A program made the translations under genes and the position numbers. A stretch of 46,882 bases of DNA from Lachnospiraceae bacterium (GTDB taxonomy: Bacteria > Bacillota > Clostridia > Lachnospirales > Lachnospiraceae), in contig JAFXTJ010000121.1 of NCBI GenBank assembly GCA_017535945.1, forward strand, positions 1 to 46,882, read 5' to 3'. Below, piece after piece: positions 33,128 to 42,336 of this stretch. Position 1 is the first letter of the stretch. Each line of letters opens with the position of its first letter. The notes beneath the pieces are model-generated. The model did not search any database. It was not told the origin of the DNA and saw nothing but the letters and a program-made list of their open reading frames with translations.

Positions 33128-34392
33128 TCAGAACATGAAGTCCGCCATGACCGTGTTCGCAAGATCCTGTCCACGGTCCGTGAGGCGGACGCGTCCGTTT
33201 TTGCGGACGATCAGGTCCGCCGCGGTATGGCGGCGGAGCGTTTCGCCGTATACCTCATCGATATCCCTGCCGAAACAGCGCCGGAAATCCGCTTCCGCGA
33301 CCCCCTCCGTCAGGCGCAGGCCCAGGAACATGAATTCCTCCATCCTCTCCTGCGGGGACAGCCGCCGCGTCTCTTCCCGGATACAGGAGAGCAGTCCGCC
33401 GCGGGCATTCCCCCCCGCTTCCGCGTACCGCCCGGGATCCCGCGTATTGGTAAGCCGGGTATCGTCAAGGAGCGAAGCCGCTCCGAGACCCAGGCCGAGA
33501 TAATCCTGTCTCATCCAGTAGGCGAGATTCTGTACACAGCGGTACCCCGTCACGGGGCGGCCGCCCTGCCTTGCGTAATTGGAGATCTCATACTGCTCAT
33601 AGCCATGCTCCGCAAGCAGTGCGCGGGCGGCATGGAGCATCTCCCGCTCTTCGTCCTCATCCGGCAGTGCGGGCGTATCCGGATCCGGCGCGGACGGCCG
33701 TTTCCGCTTCCTGTCATAATGCGGGTCCGGCACCTGTCCGGCATAGCGTTCATAGAAAGGTGTACCGGGCTCGATGATGAGGCTGTAGAGGGAGAGGTGT
33801 TCCGGTCCGAGGCGGATCGCCCGGCCGACCGTATCGAGCAGGGAATCCGCGGTCTGTCCGGGCAGCGCCGCCATGAGGTCCAGATTGATATTGTCAAAAC
33901 CGGCATTCCTCGCCTCTTCATACGCCCGCAGTGCATCTGCCGCCGTATGGACTCTTCCGAGGAGTTTTAGTTCCGTGTCATGAAAGCTCTGGACACCGAT
34001 GCTCAGCCGGTTCACGCCCGCGTCACGCAGTTTCTTAAGCTTCGCCGCATCCGCCGTGGCGGGATTGCATTCCAGGGAGATCTCCGCATCCTCCGCAACA
34101 GGGAAGCCGGCGCGGACCGCATCCAGACAGGCCGCGATCCCGGATACCGGGGCAAGACTCGGCGTCCCTCCGCCGAAGTAGATACTCGTCACTTCATATG
34201 CCCGCAGTTCTTCCTCTGCCGCGGCAGCCTCCGCAAGGAGCGCATCAAAATAGCGCCGCATGCGTTCCTCCTGCTCCCCGGCCCGGGGTGCGGGCGGAAA
34301 GGAGAGAAAATCGCAATAGGCGCATTTTCTGATACAGAACGGGATATGGATATAGACGGCCAGCGGTCTGCGGGGTCCCGCGGCGGATCCGC

Positions 34393-34396
<4 letters not shown>
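33128..34396 (-). CDS. hemW: Radical SAM heme chaperone HemW
   Basis: 422 residues. [16 protein letters not shown] binds the 4Fe-4S cluster (CxxxCxxC). The residue two after the last Cys is Phe, as in HemW, and not Cys, as in true oxygen-independent coproporphyrinogen oxidase HemN. GGGTPS, LECNP and GVQSF motifs follow, and a C-terminal HemW domain (about 320-420). A 30-residue charged insertion ([20 protein letters not shown], about 225-245) is unusual. HemW moves heme to respiratory enzymes, in Firmicutes its role is less clear. It overlaps the lepA stop by four bases, a common lepA-hemW arrangement. Confidence 0.93.
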
Positions 34397-36204
<1,808 letters not shown>

Positions 36205-36241
36205 AGGTTCTCCGTTTGTTCCTTTCCGAAGTTACCCGACT

Positions 36242-36250
36242 ATCTTACCA
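36242..36250 (-). promoter_or_regulatory. Extended -10 promoter of lepA-hemW
   Basis: On the minus strand TGGTAAGAT (TGn plus TAAGAT), 38 bp upstream of the lepA start codon. No clear -35. Confidence 0.4.
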
Positions 36251-36288
36251 TCATTCTCCTGTTTTTTCTATTATTTCCGTTTTTTCTA

Positions 36289-36317
36289 TTGACATTTCCG
36301 CGTGTTTTTCATAATAT
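36289..36317 (+). promoter_or_regulatory. Promoter of rpsT
   Basis: Perfect -35 TTGACA (36289-36294), 17-bp spacer, TAATAT (36312-36317), in an A/T-rich strip with two T-runs upstream. Confidence 0.8.
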
Positions 36318-36326
36318 ATTCAAGCA

Positions 36327-36353
36327 CGCGCAAATCGCGAGCGGTTTTGCGCG
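36327..36353 (+). promoter_or_regulatory. Stem-loop in the rpsT leader
   Basis: CGCGCAAA (36327-36334) pairs with TTTGCGCG (36346-36353) over an 11-nt loop, close to the transcription start and 37 bp before the ATG. Ribosomal protein leaders often bind the protein for feedback; S20 does so in E. coli by another sequence. The regulatory role is inference. Confidence 0.5.
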
Positions 36354-36390
36354 CCTTACAGGAGTTATCTGAGGAAGAAAGGATAGTACC

Positions 36391-36654
36391 ATGGCAAATA
36401 TCAAGTCCGCAAAGAAGAGAATCTTAACCGATAAGAAGCGCGCCGCCAAGAATACGGCCGTTAAGTCCGGCATGAAGACCGCGATCAAGAAGGTCCGCAC
36501 CGCTGTCGAGGCGGGTGACAAGGCCGCCGCCGAGGCTGCTCTGCTCAATGCCACTTCCGTCATCGACAAGGCGGAGACCAAGGGCGTCATCAAGAAGGGC
36601 AACGCTTCCCGCCGTGTTTCGCGTCTGGCCAAGGCCGTCAACGGCATCGGCTGA
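36391..36654 (+). CDS. rpsT: 30S ribosomal protein S20
   Basis: 87 residues, the usual size. MANIKSAKKRILTDKKRAAKN at the N-terminus and GVIKKGNASRRVSRLAKAVN near the C-terminus are the S20 signatures. It binds 16S rRNA early in 30S assembly. The ribosome site AAAGGATAGTACC precedes ATG. Single-gene unit with its own promoter and terminator. Confidence 0.98.
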   Translation: MANIKSAKKRILTDKKRAAKNTAVKSGMKTAIKKVRTAVEAGDKAAAEAALLNATSVIDKAETKGVIKKGNASRRVSRLAKAVNGIG

Positions 36655-36681
36655 GCGATCCCGCACAATAAAGCAACATGG

Positions 36682-36714
36682 AAACCGCCGGGAGACGATC
36701 CCGGCGGTTTTGTT
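36682..36714 (+). terminator. Terminator of rpsT
   Basis: A perfect 12-bp stem AAACCGCCGGGA/TCCCGGCGGTTT with a 5-nt loop and a T-run TTTTGTT. It may also serve the leftward CobW-like gene, which ends at 36738. Confidence 0.92.
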
Positions 36715-36737
36715 ATGCTCTTCTCTGCTGTCACGCT

Positions 36738-37697
36738 CTACTCGTTGGGATTTGAGAAATCAATGATCTCTGCCGCCGGCGGCGTGCAGGAGGCGATCGT
36801 CTCCGCGATCAGATAGGGGCCCTCTCCTTCATAGGCTTCGACGAACTTCTTCTCCACCCGGGCCGTCACCTCCACCCAGTCGCGCTCCTTCAAGGAAGAA
36901 ACATCCGTATATTCACAGGCAAACCCCAGGACCTGGATGTCCTGCGCACAGCACGTCATGACGAGACGTCCCGGCACGAAGCATCCCGCGGGGATCCCGC
37001 CGGGTTTCATGACCATACCCTTGAAGCGGATCCGTTTGCCGAGATACCGCTCCACATGGTCCAGCGCATCGAGGTAGAAATTGCCGAAACCGAAATTATT
37101 GAGTTCGATGGGATCCGCGTTCAGATCATAGGGCAGATCCTCATCGAGCGTCACATCGATCTCCCCGTCCGCTCCCTCAAAGATGATATCCGCCTTCTGA
37201 TTGACCGCCTTGACATTGCGCTTGTAGGCAGGCAGCTCCTCCGAGCCGTCGGCCCGGTTGAACAGGATCAGATCGGATGTCCGGAGCATATCGGAGAGCA
37301 GCGACTTCATATTGGTGAAATACATGGAAAAGGTCTGCGTATCGATCATCGTGATCTGCTGCTCCTGCTGCCAGGCTTTCGGCAGCTTGAAATCCCGGAA
37401 CGGCCACATCCCGTTCCATTCGATGAGGATCCGCTCGGGATCGTGCTTCGCCTCCAGTGCCATCAGCGCGGACGGTGTGAAGTCCTCCTTGTCTTCAAAG
37501 ACCTCCATCACCGTGTTGGTCTTTTTGAGAAGGGTCTCATCGTAACCGTTCTCCCCCTCTTCGCAGACAATGAGCAGTGTCAGTCCCTTGGTCTGAAAAT
37601 AGGGCTGCATCATCGTATAGCGGAAAAAGTCCGTCTTGCCGCTGTCCAGGAATCCGTTGATCACATAGACCGGCTTTGTCTTATTCTTACCGAACAT
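36738..37697 (-). CDS. CobW-like GTPase fused to a DUF1980/YcgQ-like domain
   Basis: 319 residues. The N-terminal part is a CobW/COG0523-like GTPase with P-loop NGFLDSGKTDF (15-22) and a NKxD-like NRAD (147-150). The usual metal motif CxCC is missing. The C-terminal part (about 205-305) resembles the DUF1980/TIGR03943 domain of YcgQ, with FVPGRLVMTCCAQDI (Cys249-Cys250) and LKERDWVEVTARVEK, an OB-like fold. YcgQ-type proteins are tied to zinc starvation in Bacillus (established for the YcgR/YcgQ pair under Zur). It lies 26 bp after the His-rich GTPase, same strand, so a joint role in metal supply is likely. Which metal is not proven. Confidence 0.82.
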   Translation of the reverse strand: MFGKNKTKPVYVINGFLDSGKTDFFRYTMMQPYFQTKGLTLLIVCEEGENGYDETLLKKTNTVMEVFEDKEDFTPSALMALEAKHDPERILIEWNGMWPFRDFKLPKAWQQEQQITMIDTQTFSMYFTNMKSLLSDMLRTSDLILFNRADGSEELPAYKRNVKAVNQKADIIFEGADGEIDVTLDEDLPYDLNADPIELNNFGFGNFYLDALDHVERYLGKRIRFKGMVMKPGGIPAGCFVPGRLVMTCCAQDIQVLGFACEYTDVSSLKERDWVEVTARVEKKFVEAYEGEGPYLIAETIASCTPPAAEIIDFSNPNE

Positions 37698-37723
37698 CTT
37701 CTTTCCTCACTTCGTTGCGATCG

Positions 37724-39037
37724 TCACAGCCTTCTGCGGAAGAGCTTCTCCAGATTCTCCTCGTGCAGATCCGCGCCGATGACGCAGAATTTGCCGATGA
37801 CATCGGCGCTCCCGTCTCTCACCTCGGCTTCGCCGGGCACATAATCGAATTCGATCCAGCCGCCCTCCGTGCTTGCGACCATGCCCTTGGCGCGCAGGAT
37901 CACGCCGAAGAGTTCCTCCTCTTCGAGCCGGTCCAGCATCCCGCGGATCTCATCCGCGGTGTACTTCACAGGGGTCTCCATGCCCCAGCTCGTGAAGACC
38001 TCATCGGCATCATGATCATGGTCGTGATGATGGTGCTCATGCTCCTCATGATCGTGGTCATGGTCGTCATGATCATGGTCATGGTGATGATGCTCATGCT
38101 CCTCGTGATCGTGATCATGGTCGTCATGATCATGGTCATGGTGATGGTGCTCATGCTCCTCGTGATCGTGGTCATGGTCGTCATGATCATGGTCATGGTG
38201 ATGGTGCTCATGCTCCTCATGATCGTGGTCATGGTCGTCATGATCATGGTCATGATGATGGTGCTCATGCTCCTCGTGATCGTGGTCGTGTTCCTCATGA
38301 TCATGGTCATGATGGGCGCGGTGCACGATCACTCCCTCCTCATCGGCTTCGGCCGCGGTGCTCTCGTGATGGTGATGGTGGTGATGATGCTCCTCGCGGG
38401 ATGCCATCACTTCTGCCAGCAGCTCCGCCTCCAGATCGTGGTTGCCCTCAAAGGTATCGAGGATCTCTTTGCCGGTAAGCTCCGCAAGCGGCGTTGTGAT
38501 GATCGTGGCCCGGGGATTGTGTGACCGTACCAGTTCAGCCGCCGCCTCGATCCTGTCATCGGCTGCCTTGTCCGTTCTGGTCAGGAGTACCGTCCCGGCG
38601 CTCTCGATCTGATTGGAGAAGAACTCACCGAAATTCTTGAGATAGACTGCCGCCTTGGTACAGTCCACGACAGTGACCGCGCTGTTCAGGCACATATCAG
38701 GCGTCTGATCCGTCACATCACTCACGGCACGCATGACATCGGAGAGTTTGCCGACACCGGAGGGTTCGATGATGATGCGTTCCGGCGCATATTTGTCCAT
38801 GACCTCCCGGAGAGAGGTACCGAAATCACCCACCAGCGAGCAGCAGATGCAGCCGGAATTCATCTCGCGGATCTCGATCCCGGATTCCTTTAAGAAGCCG
38901 CCGTCGATGCCGATCTCGCCGAATTCGTTCTCGATGAGGACCACGCGTGTCCCGGCCAGCGCCTCCTTTAACAGTTTCTTGATGAGTGTGGTCTTGCCGG
39001 CTCCCAGAAAGCCGGAGACGATATCGATCTTGGTCAT
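37724..39037 (-). CDS. COG0523 (CobW/ZNG1-type) metallochaperone GTPase with His-rich tandem repeat
   Basis: 437 residues. P-loop GFLGAGKTTL (9-18), ENEFGEIGIDGG, the metal motif CICC (63-66), and LTRTD as the NKxD-like base-binding motif define the COG0523 GTPase. Between the GTPase and the C-terminal CobW_C domain (about 355-437, with IKxAKG-like VILRAKGMV) sits a long insert: eight His in a row (217-224), then five copies of HDHDHEEHEHHHHDHDHDD (250-344). COG0523 proteins use GTP to deliver zinc, cobalt or nickel; a His tail near the domain joint is known, but one this long should store many metal ions. The start has CAAGGAGGCACATC upstream. First gene of a pair with the CobW/DUF1980 fusion. 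Confidence 0.94.
   Translation of the reverse strand: MTKIDIVSGFLGAGKTTLIKKLLKEALAGTRVVLIENEFGEIGIDGGFLKESGIEIREMNSGCICCSLVGDFGTSLREVMDKYAPERIIIEPSGVGKLSDVMRAVSDVTDQTPDMCLNSAVTVVDCTKAAVYLKNFGEFFSNQIESAGTVLLTRTDKAADDRIEAAAELVRSHNPRATIITTPLAELTGKEILDTFEGNHDLEAELLAEVMASREEHHHHHHHHESTAAEADEEGVIVHRAHHDHDHEEHDHDHEEHEHHHHDHDHDDHDHDHEEHEHHHHDHDHDDHDHDHEEHEHHHHDHDHDDHDHDHEEHEHHHHDHDHDDHDHDHEEHEHHHHDHDHDADEVFTSWGMETPVKYTADEIRGMLDRLEEEELFGVILRAKGMVASTEGGWIEFDYVPGEAEVRDGSADVIGKFCVIGADLHEENLEKLFRRRL
38006..38290 (-). repeat. Tandem repeat, five units of 57 bp, coding His-rich 19-mers
   Basis: Five head-to-tail 57-bp units within the metallochaperone gene. The last four in plus-strand order are nearly identical; nearly all differences are CAT/CAC or GAT/GAC exchanges that leave the protein unchanged. 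The outermost unit at 38006 ends in Ala in place of Asp. A partial unit lies further up (codons 242-249). Confidence 0.95.
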
Positions 39038-39068
39038 GATGTGCCTCCTTGAACTACAACTTCCGAAC

Positions 39069-39105
39069 GATTACCCATTGTAATCCCCGCAGCGCAAAAA
39101 ATCAA
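39069..39105 (-). promoter_or_regulatory. Promoter and palindromic operator of the metal GTPase operon
   Basis: On the minus strand TTGATT (39100-39105), 17-bp spacer, TACAAT (39077-39082). The inverted repeat GATTAC-CCATT-GTAATC (39069-39085) covers the -10 box. The location is that of a repressor site, such as Zur or another metal sensor, although it does not match the Bacillus Zur box. Confidence 0.65.
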
Positions 39106-39137
39106 GGGAGAGCGTCCGCACCGGGCGCGCGGCCGCC

Positions 39138-39168
39138 GTGATCCGGTGCCGGCAGGACACCGGATCAC
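39138..39168 (-). terminator. Hairpin downstream of the coiled-coil protein gene
   Basis: A perfect 11-bp stem GTGATCCGGTG/CACCGGATCAC with a 9-nt loop, 25 bp after the stop codon. There is no U-run, so it is an atypical terminator or a 3' protective hairpin. Confidence 0.5.
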
Positions 39169-39192
39169 AATATGCAGCACACCGTTGCTGTG

Positions 39193-41139
39193 TCAGTAGA
39201 TCAGTTCCATCCGGATCACACGATCGCCGGGGATCAGTTCCGATGCATCGTTCAGCGTCCGGTCTTCGAGAGACTCATCCGGAACGCCGCAGGAAACTGC
39301 CGCTCCGGGACAGTGACCGTCCACAAGATGGGCGAGATAACCCGCATAAGCGGCAGCCTTGGAGGTGCTCGTCGTCGTGCTGGTGGCGGTCCTTGACCAG
39401 GAATTCCCGCAGCTTTTGCAGGTGTAGACATACTTCGTCCAGTCATTGTTACCGTCGCCGTCCGTATCATCCCCGTCCTGGAAATAACTATATCCGGCAT
39501 TGGTATAGCAGGACGCGCAATGTGTATGGGCGGCATGGATCAGCAGCGTGGCTGTCAGCTGGCTTTGCCCGGTCTGCGCATCCGCATAACCCGCCGCGTA
39601 GCCGGCGTCATATCCCGCGTTGTAGCCGTCCTGATAGCCCTTGCTGTATACGCCCGTCGTATCGATGATGCCCCCGATATAGTATCCTCTCGCCAGCTCC
39701 TTAAGTTCACTGCCGGACGGCCGGTATTCCAGAAAGCCGTTCAGACTCACCGAATTGGAGACCGTGACGTCTCTGTCAATATATCCGGCCGGTATCGTCA
39801 GCTGCTGCCCCGGACCGAGATCCGCGGCATATCCGCTCTGCTGAACGGATCTCGCCTCCCCGTCCGGTATGCCGGGCGCATTGTCTCCTCCCGGAAACTC
39901 TCCCGCCGTCCAGGTCAGGGTGTCGTCTCCGCTTGACCGCATGGACCGCAGGGCGCCCGCCATTGTGGAGAATCTCCATACCCGCTCATCCTCCGCCCCC
40001 GTGGTAACCGGGATCTTTTTTGTCAGCAGCGCGCCGGCTACCTCACTCTTACCGCTACTGACAGATGTAAAAGACGATTCGATCCATTGCTGATAGGTAT
40101 CCAGTTTCGCCGCGAGATCCCCGTTGCCGGTTTCCAGCCCCTCCGCGATCTCCTGCAGCCTGTCGGTATTGCCGGTCAGGCTCTCCCTGAGTCCCGCCAG
40201 TACCTGATTGTTGCTGTTCAATCCCTCCTTTACACCGGCCAGTTCCTGACTGTTGCTGCTCAGCCCTTCCTTCACGCCCGTCAGCTCTCTGCTGTTGCCT
40301 GCGACATCCCTGGAAAGCGACCCGAAGCCCGCATCCAGATCGCCTTTGATCTCCGTCACGGAATCCGTGTAGGTCTTGCGCAGTTTGGAGAGTTCCTCGC
40401 TGAAACCGGACAGGCCTTCCCTCTGCGTCTTCTCCATCGCACTCTTCATATCGGAGAGCGAATCGATCACGGACTGGTGCCGGGTCTTGTCCTCGCTCCT
40501 GAGCTTCTCGATGATCTTCTCCACATCGGAGATGGCGCTGTCGTACTCGGAATTCAGTGTCCGGATCGAGTTCTCGATATCACGGAAGGACTTTTCCATC
40601 GCCTCGCGGTCCTCGCCGGTGCTTTTTTCCAGCGTCTGTTTCATGAGCGTGATCAGTTCTTTGGTGCTCTTGATCTCTTCATGGAGGCTTTCCATCCGGG
40701 TCCCCAGATTGACCACATCGCCCTTCAGCTGCTCCTGGGCCTCCGTCATCGCTTCCTCCTCCGACTGGTCCGTATCGGTGCGGCTGCGGACCTCCTCCAG
40801 TGTCGTCTGGTTATCCGTCACCATGCCGTCCAGCTGGACCAGATAGTCATAGATCTCCTGCATCCGGACCGTCATCTCCTCATCCGCCGCCGTCCGGGCG
40901 GCATCCGCAGTGCCGCCCGCCGCGAGCGGATCCTGCGTATAGATCTCCGCCCCCGGGACAGGCATATCTCCCCAGGCCTCCTCCGCTGCCTGTGCATTGG
41001 CTGTATCCGCCGGTGCGCACAGGATGAGGATCAGACAGGCGATCAGCGCCACGGCCGCAGCGGCGCAGCCGATGATGACCGCCTTGTGCTTCTTCCAGGT
41101 GTCGCTGAAATAGGGTTCCAGACTCTTGAGTTTTTTCAT
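39193..41139 (-). CDS. Anchored coiled-coil protein with GY repeats and interrupted zinc ribbon, unknown function
   Basis: 648 residues, not recognised as a known family. A membrane helix (about 20-42) follows a basic N-terminus. Residues about 85-360 form a long coiled coil, with a 14-residue repeat ELxGVKEGLxSNxQ (about 270-330). A beta-rich part follows (about 380-490, GPGQQLTIPAGYIDRDVTV), then a GYxxGYxxGY repeat (about 497-520, GYNAGYDAGYAAGYADA). Next is CASC ... CKSC, a CxxC pair ring like a zinc ribbon, with a calcium-loop-like DGDDTDGDGNNDW in between (about 535-585). More Cys near the C-terminus (HCPGAAVSCG). It probably stands out from the membrane as a stalk. Ribosome site GGGAGAACAATC. 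Single gene between terminator-like hairpins. Confidence 0.8.
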   Translation of the reverse strand: MKKLKSLEPYFSDTWKKHKAVIIGCAAAAVALIACLILILCAPADTANAQAAEEAWGDMPVPGAEIYTQDPLAAGGTADAARTAADEEMTVRMQEIYDYLVQLDGMVTDNQTTLEEVRSRTDTDQSEEEAMTEAQEQLKGDVVNLGTRMESLHEEIKSTKELITLMKQTLEKSTGEDREAMEKSFRDIENSIRTLNSEYDSAISDVEKIIEKLRSEDKTRHQSVIDSLSDMKSAMEKTQREGLSGFSEELSKLRKTYTDSVTEIKGDLDAGFGSLSRDVAGNSRELTGVKEGLSSNSQELAGVKEGLNSNNQVLAGLRESLTGNTDRLQEIAEGLETGNGDLAAKLDTYQQWIESSFTSVSSGKSEVAGALLTKKIPVTTGAEDERVWRFSTMAGALRSMRSSGDDTLTWTAGEFPGGDNAPGIPDGEARSVQQSGYAADLGPGQQLTIPAGYIDRDVTVSNSVSLNGFLEYRPSGSELKELARGYYIGGIIDTTGVYSKGYQDGYNAGYDAGYAAGYADAQTGQSQLTATLLIHAAHTHCASCYTNAGYSYFQDGDDTDGDGNNDWTKYVYTCKSCGNSWSRTATSTTTSTSKAAAYAGYLAHLVDGHCPGAAVSCGVPDESLEDRTLNDASELIPGDRVIRMELIY

Positions 41140-41228
41140 GATTGTTCTCCCTGATCTGTGAATGGACCGGGAGTTTCACGGGAAAGATCATGATCCGGCG
41201 TCTGATGCGCCGTACATGAGAGGATACA

Positions 41229-41266
41229 GAAAACCGCGGGAAAATGCAAGCACTTTCCCGCGGTTT
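41229..41266 (-). terminator. Terminator of the kduI-kdgK operon
   Basis: A perfect 13-bp stem AAACCGCGGGAAA/TTTCCCGCGGTTT (41231-41243 and 41254-41266), followed on the minus strand by TTTTCTGT. It lies 24 bp after the kdgK stop codon. Confidence 0.92.
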
Positions 41267-41290
41267 ATAGAAATTTCACTTTTGCGCCGT

Positions 41291-42316
41291 TTATCTCTGG
41301 ATCCGCCCGGAACCGTCGCCGCCGGCGAGTTTCTTCACCTCGTCCACACTCACCAGATTGAAATCGCCCTCGATCGTGTGCTTCAGGGCCGAAGCCGCCA
41401 CCGCGAACTCGATGGTCGCCTGCGGATCATAGTCATTGACACAGGCGTAGATCAGACCGCCGCCGAAGGAGTCACCGCCGCCCACGCGGTCCACGATGTG
41501 CAGCGCGTACTTCTTGGAGAAATATGCCTGCCCGTCCTTATAGAACATGGCGCTCCAGTTGTTGTCATTGGCAGAGATCGATTCCCTGAGCGTGATCGCC
41601 ACCGCTTTGAAGCCGAAGCGCTCGGTGAGCTTCTGCGCCACTTCGATGTAGCCTTCGCGGTTGAGTTTGCCGGTTGTCACATCCGTGGAGGAAGCAGCAA
41701 TGCCGAACACATCCGCCGCGTCCTCTTCGTTGGCGATGCACACATCCACATACTGACAGAGCTCCGCCATGACCTTGCCGGCCTTTTCCTTGCTCCAGAG
41801 CTTGCCGCGGTAGTTGAGGTCGCAGCTCACCGTGAGGCCCTTTTCCTTGGCTTTCTTCGCCGCGATCAGCGCGATCTCGGCGAGGTTGTCGGAGACCGCC
41901 GGCGTGATGCCCGTCGTGTGGAACCAGCAGGCTCCCTCAAAGATCGCATCCCAGTCAAAATCCTCCGGCTTCGCTTCGGAGATCGCGGAATGGGCGCGGT
42001 CATAGATGCACTTGGAGCCGCGCTGGGAAGCGCCCTTCTCGTTGTAATAGATCCCGACGCGGTCGCCGCCGCGGGTGATGAAGGACGTGTCCACGCCGTA
42101 CTTGCGCAGCTGGTTCACCGCCGCCTGCCCGATCTCATGGGCGGGGAGCTTGGTCACATAGCGGGAGTCCAGTCCGTAGTTGGCCAGCGAGACGGACACA
42201 TTGGCTTCGCCGCCCCCGAATAAGGCCTCATAATGATCCACCTGTACAAAACGGAGATTGTTATCGGGCTGCAGCCGCAGCATGATCTCTCCAAAGGTAA
42301 CCACCCTTTTTGCCAT
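41291..42316 (-). CDS. kdgK: 2-dehydro-3-deoxygluconokinase (PfkB family)
   Basis: 341 residues. PfkB fold: FGEIMLRLQPDNN at the start, GGGEANVSVSLANYG substrate loop, and DRVGGGDSFGGGLIYA with the catalytic Asp and anion hole near the C-terminus. The N-terminal FGExMLRL form is typical of KDG kinases. It phosphorylates 2-keto-3-deoxygluconate to KDPG. Start at 42316 follows GGAAGGAGAATATC; the longer ORF would begin at 42340, inside the ribosome region and the end of eda. Last gene in the operon, 20 bp after eda. Confidence 0.93.
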   Translation of the reverse strand: MAKRVVTFGEIMLRLQPDNNLRFVQVDHYEALFGGGEANVSVSLANYGLDSRYVTKLPAHEIGQAAVNQLRKYGVDTSFITRGGDRVGIYYNEKGASQRGSKCIYDRAHSAISEAKPEDFDWDAIFEGACWFHTTGITPAVSDNLAEIALIAAKKAKEKGLTVSCDLNYRGKLWSKEKAGKVMAELCQYVDVCIANEEDAADVFGIAASSTDVTTGKLNREGYIEVAQKLTERFGFKAVAITLRESISANDNNWSAMFYKDGQAYFSKKYALHIVDRVGGGDSFGGGLIYACVNDYDPQATIEFAVAASALKHTIEGDFNLVSVDEVKKLAGGDGSGRIQR

Positions 42317-42336
42317 GATATTCTCCTTCCTTTCCG

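Noticed and set aside
38006-38290. CRISPR-like repeat array
   Set aside because: Units are directly adjacent without spacers and code an in-frame His-rich peptide.
37676-38524. Long plus-strand frame coding a Met/Val/Leu-rich, membrane-like repeat protein
   Set aside because: It is the complement of the His-rich repeat of the metallochaperone (CAT/GAT codons read as ATG/ATC). No ribosome site, and the other strand has clear conserved domains.
39138-39168. Standard rho-independent terminator
   Set aside because: The stem is strong but no U-run follows on the strand of the gene, so I list it as an atypical hairpin with reduced confidence.
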